Part shown: piece by piece, positions 11,560-22,789 of the stretch
Numbering within the stretch: position 1 is the stretch's first letter
Layout of the letters: each line of letters begins with the position of its first letter
DNA from: Chlorops oryzae
Taxonomy: Eukaryota; Arthropoda; Insecta; Diptera; Chloropidae
Length of the DNA: 64,000 bases
Assembly: GCA_020466095.1 (NCBI GenBank)
Contig: CM035806.1
Coordinates: 19,191,571-19,255,570, forward strand
Direction of reading: 5' to 3'
Notes under the pieces: generated by a model
What the model was told of the DNA's origin: nothing
Databases searched by the model: none
What the model saw: only the letters and a program-made list of their open reading frames with translations
Made by a program: the position numbers and the translations under genes

Positions 11560-12095
11560 TGTAACAAGAGAAATAGGACTTTTTTTTATATTTATTTTTT
11601 TTCTCTCTTTCCTTTCGTACACATTGAATGCCCACGCTTTTTGGAATTTGACTGTAGTAAAGCTTTAAGGAATGGCATGAATGAATGACGATGCCAAAAT
11701 GTTTGGTCTTTTCGCCATCGTGACGCGTCGCTATGAGAATTTTGGTGTTTTTTTTTTTTTTTAATAATTTTTTTCTGTTTTTATAAGCATTGTGTGAATT
11801 GTGGGAGTTAGTAGTTAGTTGGTCGATTGGCTATGTGAAGGATGTGTCATCGAACATTGTATACACCTAAGTATGCGATTGCAATACCCTGTAGAAAGCA
11901 GTTGGGCAATTAACTGAAAAGAACAAGTAGATACCTACTTTGACCTGAAATAGAAGAACCAGTGCAATTTTTCGTAATCCTTCCACCATAACTATGTATG
12001 CTGTATGTGTTAATTGGAATAATCGCGTGCACTCGTTAAAGTTGAACTACAAATCTATCGATAGTGACTGAAAAGCAAAACTATGCAATGCTTGC
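11560..12095. other. Intergenic DNA, nothing recognised
   Basis: No gene seen. An isolated TACCCTGTAGAAAG at about 11,885 resembles the terminus of the MITE at 9,583 but has no partner. Confidence 0.35.
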
Positions 12096-12101
12096 TTAGT
12101 A

Positions 12102-12555
12102 GGGTGCTCCTTATATTGCGAAATTTCGAAAAGTTGCCGGGATACCTGGCCAATCGGTTCTACTATTTAAAAAACGAATTGGAGATTTTTAAAAACTTTT
12201 TCTAAATTGAGTTTTAGGCGTCTTTCCAGTAGGTCAAAGTTTGAGATAAGTTTAAACTTAAAAAAGCGTGCCTAAAAATATGTTATGAATTTTTTTTGTT
12301 TATTGAAATTTACTCAGTATGTGTCTTATGTATGTGTTTGAATGTGTCTTAAATAAAGTATGAAGAATTTGCGTTTTTCGTTTTGTATTTTAAGTTAGTA
12401 TATATTTAGGCAGGCAAAAAAAAATTTTTTTTTTTAACTTAAAGCCGTGGTAGCGACCCCTAAACCTCAATGAAAAAAAAAAATTATGAGTTCGTGTTTT
12501 AGGTAGTAGAACCGAATGGCGAGGCGGCCCGGAAACTTTCAAATTCGGAGCTCCC
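12102..12555. mobile_element. Mariner-like MITE with long inverted ends
   Basis: A 454-bp element flanked by TA (12,100-12,101 and 12,556-12,557). The ends begin GGGTGCTCC (left) and GGGAGCTCC (right, reverse complemented). Inverted similarity continues for about 70 bp through AGTT-CCGGG, a gapped CC-ATTCGGTTCTACTA block and an AAAA-ACGAA block. The interior is AT-rich and non-coding. The TA target suggests the Tc1/mariner superfamily. Confidence 0.8.
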
Positions 12556-13001
12556 TATTGCTTAGCTGTAAAATTCACCATTTGACGTCCGAATTTTTAT
12601 CTGCTGTCTAATACTATTCTCCTTTTAATAGTCTTACCTTTCTAATACTTTTTTTTTTTTGTTTTCTTAGCGATTATTACTCTCGTTTACAACGCTTTGT
12701 GGTCTAAATGATACGACGAAATTTTTCTTACAGCCGACTAATACTAATACTAATACAATTCTTTCGAAAAACGATGGTGTTTGTTGTTTAATCAGGCGAA
12801 GTTTTAAATTATTTCGATCAATTATATGGGTGCTGAAATAAATTTTCTCCAACTAGAAAGAGTCTTAGAACTTTTTGAACAATCAATAAAATTAGATACA
12901 AAGTTTTTCTTCTCCCTCATATTTTATTATATTAACGTTTCAAGTCTGCAAATAGTGCTGGAAATCAAATTTATTTTTACTCTAAAGGATCAATTTGCAT
13001 A

Positions 13002-13221
13002 ACAGAAAATATTTAAATTCAGCACCGAAAAGTATGCATTTGAATATTTTAAAACCAATTGATATCATTTTAAGCCTTTATAAACTGCGCTCAATGAAGA
13101 GTTTATAGATATCCGCAGATCTTAAAAAGACCTTTCTCAAGTTGTTCATATATGGGCAAACCTACAATGTTTGGAAAATTTCAATGCATTCTTTTGGGTG
13201 CTGAATTGAAATATTTTCCGC
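13002..13221. mobile_element. MITE family 1, second complete copy
   Basis: About 220 bp, collinear with 2189-2436. Both inverted ends and the middle 'taagcctttataa...gatatccgcagat' block are conserved, with several substitutions. Two near-complete copies with the same ends confirm a family. Confidence 0.82.
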
Positions 13222-13370
13222 TAGTCATTATCCTTTCAAGAAATCCAAATTCGAACTTTTTTCTACATGTCTACTACACTCAATTACAAATAACTTTCAC
13301 AAAAATGACTTCTCTTCTCTCTGACGGTAATGCATTCTTTTCTTAAAGCATTAATCTACCAAACTCCATT

Positions 13371-13590
13371 TCCGGATTTTGTTGACTTTTCTAAATTTAA
13401 GGCATACTTTATGGAGCACATTTTTTTTTTTTTTTTTTTACCATTTTAACATTTTGCGAATAAGTTTAGCGAAGTTGAACTTCAACATAGAGATCATATT
13501 GATGTTAAAAATCGACTTGAATCTTATCTTAATGTGAGTTGAGCAAAAGTATCCTTTAAATTCATAAAAGTCAACAAAATCCGAGCGCTG
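13371..13590. mobile_element. MITE family 2, copy A
   Basis: The inverted ends read CGGATTTTGTTGACTTTT and, from the right, CGGATTTTGTTGACTTTTAT. Both are followed by a block close to AAATTTAAAGCATACTTTA. A conserved middle reads 'ttgcgaataagtttagcgaagttgaactt'. Copies with the same order lie near 38.3, 39.3, 46.9 and 62.0 kb. No coding capacity. Confidence 0.82.
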
Positions 13591-13912
13591 CTTATAAGAA
13601 ACTTCGGGCGCGAAAGGGTTAGGCACGTGCACCATTGAATTAAGTCAAGATTTGTGAAAGATATTTTTGAAAATGTGGTTTTTTTTTAAAGGTTTATCTA
13701 GCCATAGAATTAAATATTGTTTTTTTGTTTTTGCGCCATTTTTAAACTAATTTTTAAAACGTTGCATAATGCAATAAATTAATAATAAGAAACGCCCACA
13801 CAACTGATTTTCTCTTATTATTATAAATTATTTTTCCCATTATGTACCTACTTAAAGAAAAAGGAGAAAAAAAATAAATCAACGATTCAAGTACCTTTTT
13901 CCCGTAAACAGC

Positions 13913-13924
13913 ACTAGTACTAGT
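13913..13924. repeat. Perfect palindrome ACTAGTACTAGT
   Basis: A 12-bp perfect palindrome. A related ACTAGTACTGG occurs at about 14,061. The meaning is unknown; it may mark the edge of an unrecognised element that ends near 14,127, where CTGCAGGGTA is the reverse complement of the 9,583 MITE terminus. Confidence 0.5.
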
Positions 13925-14267
13925 ATTTACCTGGTGAAAATTTACCGAATTGCCTCCAAAAGTACTCGAACAATTCTGGCGTATGCTGCACTAGTGCTTT
14001 CCTGTGCAGATGTTGTACTGATTTTCTATAGAATTCTATATGGGCGAAGGTATAGAAGCGAACTAGTACTGGGGGCTTTTGCATTAGTAAGGTACAAGTA
14101 CAGCACTCGTTGGAAGTTCTGCAGGGTATGTACCAAGCAAGCGGTGCTGTGGTGAACATCATCGTCGCGAGTTGTGGTTAACTGAGTCAAATGCAGTAGG
14201 CTGAAATTGCAAATCAAAGTACTAACAGATGGATATGAGCATTTCAAAACCGCAACACCTATTTCAC

Positions 14268-14313
14268 AAACCACACACCCACACACACGCACACACACGC
14301 ACACACCCCACAC
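14268..14313. repeat. (AC)n microsatellite, interrupted
   Basis: CA/AC dinucleotides with CACG interruptions. Confidence 0.9.
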
Positions 14314-14339
14314 AATATCACACTCCCGCTCAGAAACTC

Positions 14340-14718
14340 CCCTGCAGGAAATGTCAATAGTGAATCTATACTCTTTCTCTACTGACTGCGTCAACAGTAC
14401 TACTGACCAGTTAAACCCGTCGCAGTGCTTTCCGTTATTGACATTTAACATTGAGTTGTCATTGAATGTCAACAGTAGACCGAAAAACTATTGACGACCT
14501 ATTGACGTCGGTACTATTATATAGACAAAATGAGTACTCTTTCGCTTTATAAGGAGACATGTTGCTGACATGGTCAATAAAGATGAACTATACCTCTTGA
14601 CAGTACAGTTTCTATAATGACACCGCCCTTAAATACTGTTGACGTTGGAACTAGTTCTCTTGTCTATATTGACGTCAATATAGACATGGGGCCATATGGC
14701 GACAGGCTTCCTGCAGTG
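14340..14718. mobile_element. Candidate MITE with central palindrome and TTGAC repeats
   Basis: The short inverted ends are CCCTGCAGGAA at 14,340 and CACTGCAGGAA reading in from 14,718. Between them the motif TTGAC/GTCAA occurs many times in both orientations, often with CTGT or TATA next to it. A 26-bp perfect palindrome lies at 14,661-14,686, centred on TGACGTCA. No target duplication was found, so the boundaries are tentative. Confidence 0.5.
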
Positions 14719-14719
14719 T

Positions 14720-15330
14720 CATACAAAAATACACAGACAGACAAGCACATACGAAGTTCGTATTACGAACAGGTGGCCGGTTTGAAGGCTATCAAATAAA
14801 ATGTTCTCTCAATAACATTTTAAATTGTGTATTTAAGTAAGAAGTGAAAGATAGAATGTTTCAAGTATGTCAAGCCAGACTGTGATATATCAAAAGTAGT
14901 TAATTTCCAAAAACCCCCATCCGTTTTTATTTTTGTGGGCAAACTTTTTTAGAGCAGGTCGAGCATGCCTCTCTTCTCACATTCATGTCGTTCACGTATT
15001 TACACGCCAATATTTCGCTTTCGCCGTGCTTAAGTGACGCAATTTCCTTTTAATCCTTTTTGGTGCGTTAAGCGTTAAAAGTTGGGCGTACGTAGTAATC
15101 TTATTTGGTACCTAATGATTTCGGTTAGCCGTGAGGGCGGTTGGGGAGTTGTATGGGTGATTTAATTAATCTTATGAGAAAATATGAAAGGTCATGTGAA
15201 TGGATGGATGGATGGATGGATGGATGGATGGATGAAGGTAATGAGCAGTAGTAGCAAAGAGAGCACAGATGGGCCCAATTTTATCTTAACCCATTAAACG
15301 CGAATGTTACATATACATATATGATACACA
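14720..15330. other. Intergenic DNA with (ATGG)n tract
   Basis: No gene seen. 15,199-15,234 is an ATGG tetranucleotide microsatellite of nine units. Confidence 0.6.
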
Positions 15331-15470
15331 CGAGTAGACACCCCTCTTAAACGGAAACTTTCTGGGAATGCTCTACTGTTTCTGCTTTTCAAATAGCTTC
15401 TTTTTAAGCGGAATCCTCTATTATAATTTTCGTTCTTGTAGGTATCCGCTTAAGAGAGAATACACTGTAA
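15331..15470. mobile_element. Short pogo-like MITE candidate
   Basis: Inverted similarity joins a left block (GTAGACACCCCTCTTAAACG) and a right block that, reverse complemented, reads CAGTGTATTCTCTCTTAAGC. Both continue with a GGA-AC type sequence. The right edge is next to TA. It is diverged and the left boundary is approximate. Confidence 0.5.
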
Positions 15471-15479
15471 ATATATCGG

Positions 15480-16880
15480 AAAATGAACTTCCAAAACTGT
15501 ACTCCTTTTGAACCTTTTAACCTGACCATAACAAGTCATAACAAAAAAAAAAAAAAAAAAAATTTATCACTCTTAGTTCAGCAATTGCCTACCGCATTTA
15601 ATGGGTTAAAATATCAATATGAAGTAGTCTCATTTTAGGCGTTGCCATGTAACATAAATCATGGTTTTACTCGTGCGCAAGGAATCAATGAATAATTCCT
15701 TCAAAATTTATTCGATTAAATAGCTTCGCTGAACGATTCTCGTGTCTCGTGTCTCGATTGTCAATTGTCGCGCGCTTCGCAATCAAACATCGAAAATTAC
15801 TTTAATTTCTTCGCCAGAAAGTCTGCTTCTTTTCTTTAAAGAAACCGAAATTCTTGTTTATTTTCTCCATAGGCGTTTCATGTTGTTTTCCAAACGCCAT
15901 AACTTATTGAGGTTTTCTTTCATTTTCATTCTCATTCCGATGCCGATTCTCATGCTCATTCTGATAATTCGGTGGCTTTCATTCTATTTTATTTATTTAT
16001 TTGTTTTTTTTCTTCTTTTTTTGTTGGTAATTTCGGCAATATTACCATTTCGTTTCGTTACTTTATCTTTATTTTAATGCTTTGCCCACTTTTAATTCTA
16101 CAAGAAAATTTTTTGTGGAATTTTTTTTGCTTATTTACTTGGCTTCTGCTTTTATTTTTGTCCACGCGTTTCGTTTCTTCACGTTTCGTTTCATTTCGTT
16201 TCGTTTCGTATCATTATGAAACGATATGAATTTCGGTCGGTGTCGTCATAATATTTTATGACAATTTTTAAGACTGTTTGTTTGTTTTGCTGACTTTTTG
16301 TCGGTAAAAATGTTGCAAGCAAAGAATGAGAATGAGCCTTGGACTGAGACTGTGACTGAGAATAGAAAGTTGAAGCAGTGGTAGGAAAAAAGAGGGTATC
16401 CTTTTCATTGATACTTTCGAAGAGAGCCATTTTCTTTACACTCTATAGTAATTTAGAAGATGCTGTGGGCGAATTAAATGATGTCACGCATTTTTCAACT
16501 CGCTTGCGGCAGAATTCGAAGAATGAAATTGTGTTTAATGTGAAAGAAAACAAAAAAAAAAAAGGAAAGAAAAAATCAAAATTCGAAGCACCAGAAGACG
16601 AAATTTAAAGGTCAAAGAGCAGGTATTAAATTAAAATTTATTTCTATTTTTAATACTGAGAGGGCTTAGTCACACTGAATAGTAAGAGCAATTGTCGATG
16701 AAGTTTTTGTCTTCTTTCCGTTTTTATGTTCAATTATTTGCTTTTTTTTTTGTACCCTGGATCCTCCGAAGACGCGAGACTTAAGAGAATTTTTCAAAAC
16801 AATTTTAATTGGGGTTTAAAATATTGAAATTCGAAACCATAAATTATGCATTGAAATTATTTAGAACCAATTTATATACA
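15480..16880. other. Intergenic DNA with (TTTCG)n tract
   Basis: No gene recognised. 16,163-16,212 is an imperfect TTTCG pentanucleotide tract. The rest is T-rich or A-rich low-complexity sequence. Confidence 0.5.
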
Positions 16881-16883
16881 TAC

Positions 16884-17348
16884 CAGCGTTGCCAGATGAA
16901 TTTTCTTAAAAAGCGGGATTTTCTAAAAATTTATCCAAAAAATGCGGGATTTCACAAGCAATTGCGGGACAAATTTAAATTTACTTTCGCGAGACAACAA
17001 ATGTGGAATTCCAACAAAAACCCCTTAACAAAGTATTAATTATGTATATTCAGAATTACTTTTTCTTTCTATGGCTTTATTGCTCGCATTCAAAGATTTT
17101 AAAAATTTTGTTACGTTAGTAAATTATCTTTAAATTTCTTATATTTTGTTACATTAGTAGATTATTTCAAATTTATTTGTACTTTTCTGACCCTTTCACC
17201 GAATCTAAGATTTCTTTTTTATCTTTAACAAACTAAAAGTTTCCATATATTTGAAAAAAAGCGGGATTTTTCATGTCCCGGCGGGACATTATAATTTTAG
17301 GCCAAAAAGCGGGACATCCCGCAAAATGCGGGACGTCTGGCAACGCTG
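16884..17348. mobile_element. hAT-type MITE with exact 8-bp duplication
   Basis: A 465-bp element. It begins CAGCGTTGCCAGATG and ends with the complement of CAGCGTTGCCAGACG. The flanks at 16,876-16,883 and 17,349-17,356 are both ATACATAC, an 8-bp duplication as expected for hAT transposons, although the right flank continues as an ATAC microsatellite. About seven GCGGGA/TCCCGC motifs cluster near both ends, as subterminal transposase-binding repeats do. No transposase is present. Confidence 0.85.
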
Positions 17349-17651
17349 ATACATACATACATAGTTGTAAGATTTTATTAACGGAAATGGATATAAGAGC
17401 TTTAAGAAGATCCTCACATCTCGCAAAAACCTTGTTAATTTTGTGTTTTCAAATGGACTGAATATGGCTGTCGACAATATCCTTAAAATGTACTTTGTAC
17501 ATACATACATATATGAAATATAATGAAAAATCGGTTCATTCTTGTTGGTAAGCATAACTTTTGCGGGCGTTATGGGCGTCTTCTTGAAGTCGTTGTGTAC
17601 GTTTCTTTCGGTAGTTAAAGCTGTAAAATTATACCCAGGAGTCCGTACGGC

Positions 17652-18502
17652 GCACAGTGGGGAACTTGCGGAAAAAAGTCCCTTTTTCGACTAATGCTAT
17701 TCAAAAATCTATTGATGCCATTTGATAGAGGATAGTTTAACTAAGAGAAATCTGAAATTGGTTTCCGTAAAATGTTATATTTTGCCTTCGAAAGAGTTAT
17801 GCGAGTTCAGCTGAAAATTGTACGGCAAAATGATTGAAAATTTGCATGTAATTTAGTAACGTGTATTTGGAAGAAATGTTTGCTTATGCAGTTTGATATT
17901 ATTATTTAAAAATAGCATTTAATTTTTCACAAAAAATATAAACTAACTGATTGACGTTAGTGGTTGAATAGATATGTGCGATACAAAAGTGCACTAAAAA
18001 ATGAAGTTTTTGCAATTTTCGCTGCAGAAAAAAAAAAGGTACCTACATCGGATCACTACAAAAAGCTTAGAGGTAAGAGTCTTTTCTTTCAGTTTCAGCA
18101 ATAAAATTCACTAAATTTTTCCAATATTTTGAAAAACTTACAAATTAGCTAACGGAGTTATGCTAATTTCAACGCATTTTAGCGAAAAAAGCTATAGCTA
18201 TGGGCCTATGGGAGGTACCCCTAGGATCTGACCGATTTGAATAATTTTTGGCATACATCCATATTTTTGCATAGCCAACATTCTGACTGAGTTTCAGAAA
18301 AATCGGTTGAGTTTTAGAGGTAGCTACCATAAAAAGCTATAGTTATGGGTCTATGGGAGGTATCCCTAGGGGTGGACCAATTTTGACAATTTTTTGTTGT
18401 TTTCTTAGTTACATTCATAAAACCAAGTGTGCCAATTTTTCCTTTCATTGGGCTACTCCTTCTACTTTTTTCCAAGAAATGTATGAGGCTTCCCCACTGT
18501 GC
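17652..18502. mobile_element. Element bounded by GCACAGTGGGGAA inverted ends
   Basis: The 13-bp inverted ends (GCACAGTGGGGAA) enclose 851 bp. Inside, a block near 18,186 (AAGCTATAGCTATGGG...) is repeated 145 bp later near 18,331. No frame resembles a transposase and no clear target duplication was found, so this is a probable non-autonomous DNA element. Confidence 0.6.
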
Positions 18503-18509
18503 AGCGCTC

Positions 18510-19385
18510 CCAGGGACTGCTTTTCTGGACCGCAAACGTTCCTAAAACGCTAAAGCGAGAGAAGAGCACCGAGCCTAATATGGAAATAGTTCACCTTTTG
18601 GGATCTTAAAATTTATCTTTCAGAACTTTTCGAATATCCTGTAAGAGAAATCAAAAAGAGTTTTCATGGACTCTCATTTTCAATTATAAATTCACAATGA
18701 AGACTCCTTTAGTCTCCCTCAACGATCCTAGTTGATTTTCTTTTGCAAAAAGACTCCGAAAGCACAACTTTACAGAACTCCGTTACTCCTATTTCGATGG
18801 ACTCCGAAAAGGCTTCTTCAAGATTCAAATTGGAGTTCCCTAATATCCTTTTCCGGAGCCCTCTGACTGGATGGGCATATATTAGTTTTCAATAATTTGA
18901 ATGCATAATTTTAGCTGAAGACTTCAGATATTTTCTGCAATCTGTTTATTCTAAAAAGAAAAGTCAATCAATAAAAATATTCAGCGAGGATTCTGTTCAT
19001 CTTCTGTTGTATGAAATGTTCAATAATATTAATTTTTTCATTAAATTCGATCAGAATATGAAAAATCCTTTAATCAAATAGTCGAAGCGAAACGAAACAA
19101 AACGAAAATCGGATAGAGTGACTTTTTGGTGTTGCTAGCTTGTCGCAAAATCCCTTGAAAACATACTTTTATCCTCTTGTATTGGATTTGCCAAAACGGA
19201 GATAGCATACCAATGAAAGAAATCATGTGAGTGAGCGACTTACGAGAACTTAAAATGTAAGCGTCATTCATGTTCTCTATGTGGTAAGCAAACGAGCAAT
19301 CTAATCCTTCTAGTCCATGGCTTTACTGTCAACCAAAGTAAAGTTCTGCTTATGTGATTGTTGCTGGCCACCGTCTCGCCTTATT
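18510..19385. other. Intergenic DNA, trace of MITE family 1
   Basis: No gene seen. About 18,893-18,946 weakly resembles an end of MITE family 1 (TTGAATGCATAATTTTAGCT then CAGATATTTTCTGC). Confidence 0.4.
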
Positions 19386-19389
19386 CAAA

Positions 19390-19923
19390 CAACACACTTG
19401 ATGTCGAGGGTAAATTGCGTTTGTGTGGTTGTGTGTAACACCCAGAACCAATCGAGATAGACCCTACAAAAGTTGTATGGAAATGATAAGCTACCGTCCG
19501 TCCGCCCGTCCGTCTGTCTTTAATCGTTTTCTTATCGAAAGAGTTTATCTATCTTGATGAAAATTTATGTACGCATTTGCTGGAAAATGAGTATGATCAA
19601 TGTGCGAGAATGGACCCGATGGGAGGTATTTTTAAGGGTACCTCTAATACTGGGGGGGTGTCAAACTAAATCCCAAAACTGCTCAAGTATCGTAGTGGTT
19701 CGAGATATTACAATGAAATTTGCAATTTGAGCGTATATTGAAGCCTCCGACTAGATTAAAAAAAAAAAAAATTAAAAAAATGGAACAGTGGGTGTGGCAA
19801 AAGGGCGGTTTTCATACAGAAACTGACCAAAAGTCAGCATATGGGGTCCCTTATTCAAACTTACATGTCTATGTCGGGTATTGTATTGCCAGGCTTGCCA
19901 GACTGTAACACCCTTACTTGTTT
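19390..19923 (+). mobile_element. DINE-like element, + orientation
   Basis: It opens with ATGTCGAGGGTAAATTGCG and 'gttgtgtgtaacacccagaacc' and closes with a diverged hairpin (CAGGCTTGCCAGACTG) followed by TAACACCCTTACTTG. A CCGTCCGTCTGTC tract and the 'gggtacctctaatactgg' block are in the family order. About 530 bp, non-coding. The opening TATACCCGACAC half is degraded. Confidence 0.8.
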
Positions 19924-20145
19924 TTCTTTTGTTATTGGGTTTTTTGCTTGATTCCTCTGTGTAACTGATACAAGTGGGAATGAGCAACAATTTTGCATGC
20001 ATATAAACAAACAAACATAATATGAACATATGTAAGTATGTATTTTTTTTTTGATACAGAAACTGCAAATGGAAATGCCATCGAATTTTTTTTGGAGGAA
20101 GGAAAATGCGAACTTATATTCGATTTGTACTCTGGTCGTAAGCTT

Positions 20146-20172
20146 GTTTCATTTCGTTTTGTTTCGTTTCGG
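20146..20172. repeat. (TTTCG)n-like tract
   Basis: A short imperfect TTTCG/TTTTG pentamer tract. The same unit recurs near 16.2, 43.5 and 47.7 kb. Confidence 0.7.
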
Positions 20173-20496
20173 ATGGAAATGTGGCAAATGTGTCGAATAG
20201 AAATAAGTATAGAACGATAAAAATAATAAAGAACGAGAATTCGTAAAAAAAATATCGATGTAAATTATTGTTCATTTAGGATTTAAGTTCTTTTATTGTC
20301 GTGCATGTTTAAATTCATATTTTTGTGATTATATACGATCGGGACGCATTCGTCCGTCCTATACGTTTATGCGTTTGATTTTATTATTATTTTATTACTT
20401 ATTTTCATTTTATTTACGTGACATATAAAATGATTTCGTGATATAGTTCCTGTTTTTTTTTTTAACGCCATGCACTTTCAACACTCTCCATAGTAA

Positions 20497-21351
20497 TGAG
20501 TCAAGCCACGTCAAGTGAGCACCCTTTTTTCAACGTAGAGATGAAATTATGTTTTAATATTTTATATTAGTTGTATTCATAACCAAATAGAGTTTTGAAA
20601 GAGGATTTAAAAAAAAAATTGTTGTAACAGTACTTTTTTTGCAATAAATCTTCGCTTCCTTGTTACTGAGGGAAAATTGTTGGGTACGCATGTTCAATGC
20701 TTTGTACCTCCTAAACTAATAGAGATCCCATTTTCAAACTTACATGATATATTATTAACACCTGAAGCTAAAATTCGAAAAAAATAAAAAAAATCGAAAA
20801 GGTCCAAGTGGTTGTAATTGTGCTTTAACTTTAAGTACTGTGCTATGGTTAAGCACTGGTTAAGCACTGCGAGAGGTTCGAAAAACATTTATTGCATAGA
20901 AACTACAGCTGATCGGTGAAATTTTTTTTTAGATTCATAAAAAGAGATATTGAGTGCAATTTATTAAAAATAAATGAAAAAATTTCGTTATGCAAAAGAG
21001 CTGCAAATTTTGCGATGTATTTTTTAAAGCTTAGTAGAAAGTAGGAAAAAAATTGTTTGTTGTTTTTGTAATTTTATTTTCAAAAAATAACCTACTCCCA
21101 CTTTGGATGCAAAATTATATTTAATTGCATCAAACAATTTCCACGCAACAACAGTTTGAAAATATAGGAAATTACATTTTTAATAGAAAAATGAAAAGAT
21201 TTATTGCAAAAAAAGTACTGTTAAACTAATTTTTTTTTAAAATCCTCTTTTAAAACTCTATTTGGTTATGAATACAACTAATATAAAATATTAAAACATA
21301 ATTTCATCTCTACGTTGAAAAAAGGGTGCTCACTTGACGTGGCTTGACTCA
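20497..21351. mobile_element. 855-bp element with 156-bp inverted repeats
   Basis: Left arm 20,497-20,652 and right arm 21,196-21,351 are near-perfect reverse complements for about 156 bp. The outer edge is TGAGTCAAGCCACGTC and the inner edge is 'gcaataaatctt'. The 543-bp centre is AT-rich; I see no transposase, and a 64-residue minus-strand frame there has no recognisable motif. The high arm identity suggests recent activity or gene conversion. No target duplication is evident, so the superfamily is unassigned. Confidence 0.9.
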
Positions 21352-21653
21352 ATATGGAACGTAAAATCCAATTTATCGCAAGTAATTATTATACTAAATA
21401 CAAGTATCTCAGATATTTCAAAGGGTAGTTTTCAACTAAAAAGTTGTGAAAAATTTTAAAGTGCATCAGTTGAAATAAACTAAATAATGGCCCCCGAATT
21501 GCCATTGAAAAAAGGTGGAGAGCGAACCATGTTTAAGGTGACCATATGTGATGTGGGTGCAGAAAATAGAAGTACATTAAAGGATAAGCATCAAGAGATG
21601 GTTAGGCTTAGCCATGTCTATACGTCCTTTTGTCTATCTGTTTGTGTGTGTGT

Positions 21654-21656
21654 TGA

Positions 21657-21696
<40 letters not shown>

Positions 21697-21722
21697 AGAA
21701 AGAGAGAGAAAGAGAGAGAGAA

Positions 21723-21756
<34 letters not shown>

Positions 21757-21760
21757 AGAG

Positions 21761-21819
<59 letters not shown>

Positions 21820-21839
21820 GAGAGAAGAGAGAGACAGAA

Positions 21840-21875
<36 letters not shown>

Positions 21876-21885
21876 AGAGAGAGAA

Positions 21886-21916
<31 letters not shown>

Positions 21917-22030
21917 GAGAGAAGAGAGAGAGAAGAGAGAGAGAAAGAGAAGAGAGAGAGAAGAGAGAGAGAAAGAGAGAGAGAAAGAGAAAAAGAGAGA
22001 GAGAGAAGAGAGAGAGAAGAGAGAGAGAGA

Positions 22031-22079
<49 letters not shown>

Positions 22080-22138
22080 GAAAGAGAGAGAGACAGAAAG
22101 AGAGAGAGAGAAAGATAGAAAGAAAGAGAGAGAGAGAT
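21654..22138. repeat. (GA)n polypurine array
   Basis: About 485 bp of imperfect GA repeats with GAAAGA and GACAGA interruptions. Long Glu/Arg frames on + and Leu/Ser frames on - run through it and are compositional artefacts, even where the upstream 50 codons happen to stay open. Confidence 0.97.
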
Positions 22139-22249
22139 AATTTCCATTTCCTTGCTAAGCTTTCACTCTTTAACAGAGCACTAAAAAAATTTCATTGCAT
22201 ACGTTTCAGTTCGTTTAGACAGAGGCGTTGCAAAGAAAATAAATAAATA

Positions 22250-22787
22250 AACAAGTAAGGGGGTAATAGTCAACATGAACATGATGAAACCATACCCAAA
22301 GCATATAAATGGTAATCTCTATTTTGAAGACAAGGCCGTTCAGACAACGTGTTGTGGTGATTTTGAAGGCCAAATTCCCCAATTCACGTTACAATTTTTT
22401 TATTGAAAATCGCCCTTTTCCCAGTTGCAATTTTTAATTTTTAGCACATTCAATCGGAGACTTTAATATAACCTGAAATTCTAAATTTCATTGAAAGATC
22501 TCGAAAAATTACGATTTCGGATCAGTTTTAGGATTTTCGTGACAGACCCTAGTACTGGAGGTACCTATATAAATGGTTCCATCTGATCTATTCTCAAACT
22601 TGCTCTCTAATGCGAACACGCATATTTCTTCAAGACAGCTCAACTCCTTCGATAAGAAAACTGTATACGGACAGCCAGAGATACGGACGGACGGACATGG
22701 CTAAACCGAGTCTATCTCGATTGGTTCTGGGTGTTACACACAACGAGACAAACGCAATTTACCCTCAACAAAGAGTGTATCGGGTAT
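22250..22787 (-). mobile_element. DINE-like element, - orientation
   Basis: It begins on the + strand with ACAAGTAAGGGGGTAATAGT, has lost most of the terminal hairpin, contains the 'ctagtactggaggtacc' block and a GGACGGACGGAC tract, and ends with AGTGTATCGGGTATAAA. The order is that of the family in reverse. It appears older than the copies at 57.2 and 59.8 kb. Confidence 0.78.
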
Positions 22788-22789
22788 AA

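Noticed and set aside
21487..22140. 217-residue Glu/Arg-rich frame and its antisense Leu/Ser frame
   Set aside because: About 160 residues are a translation of the GA microsatellite; the first 50 codons show no recognisable domain and no splice logic.
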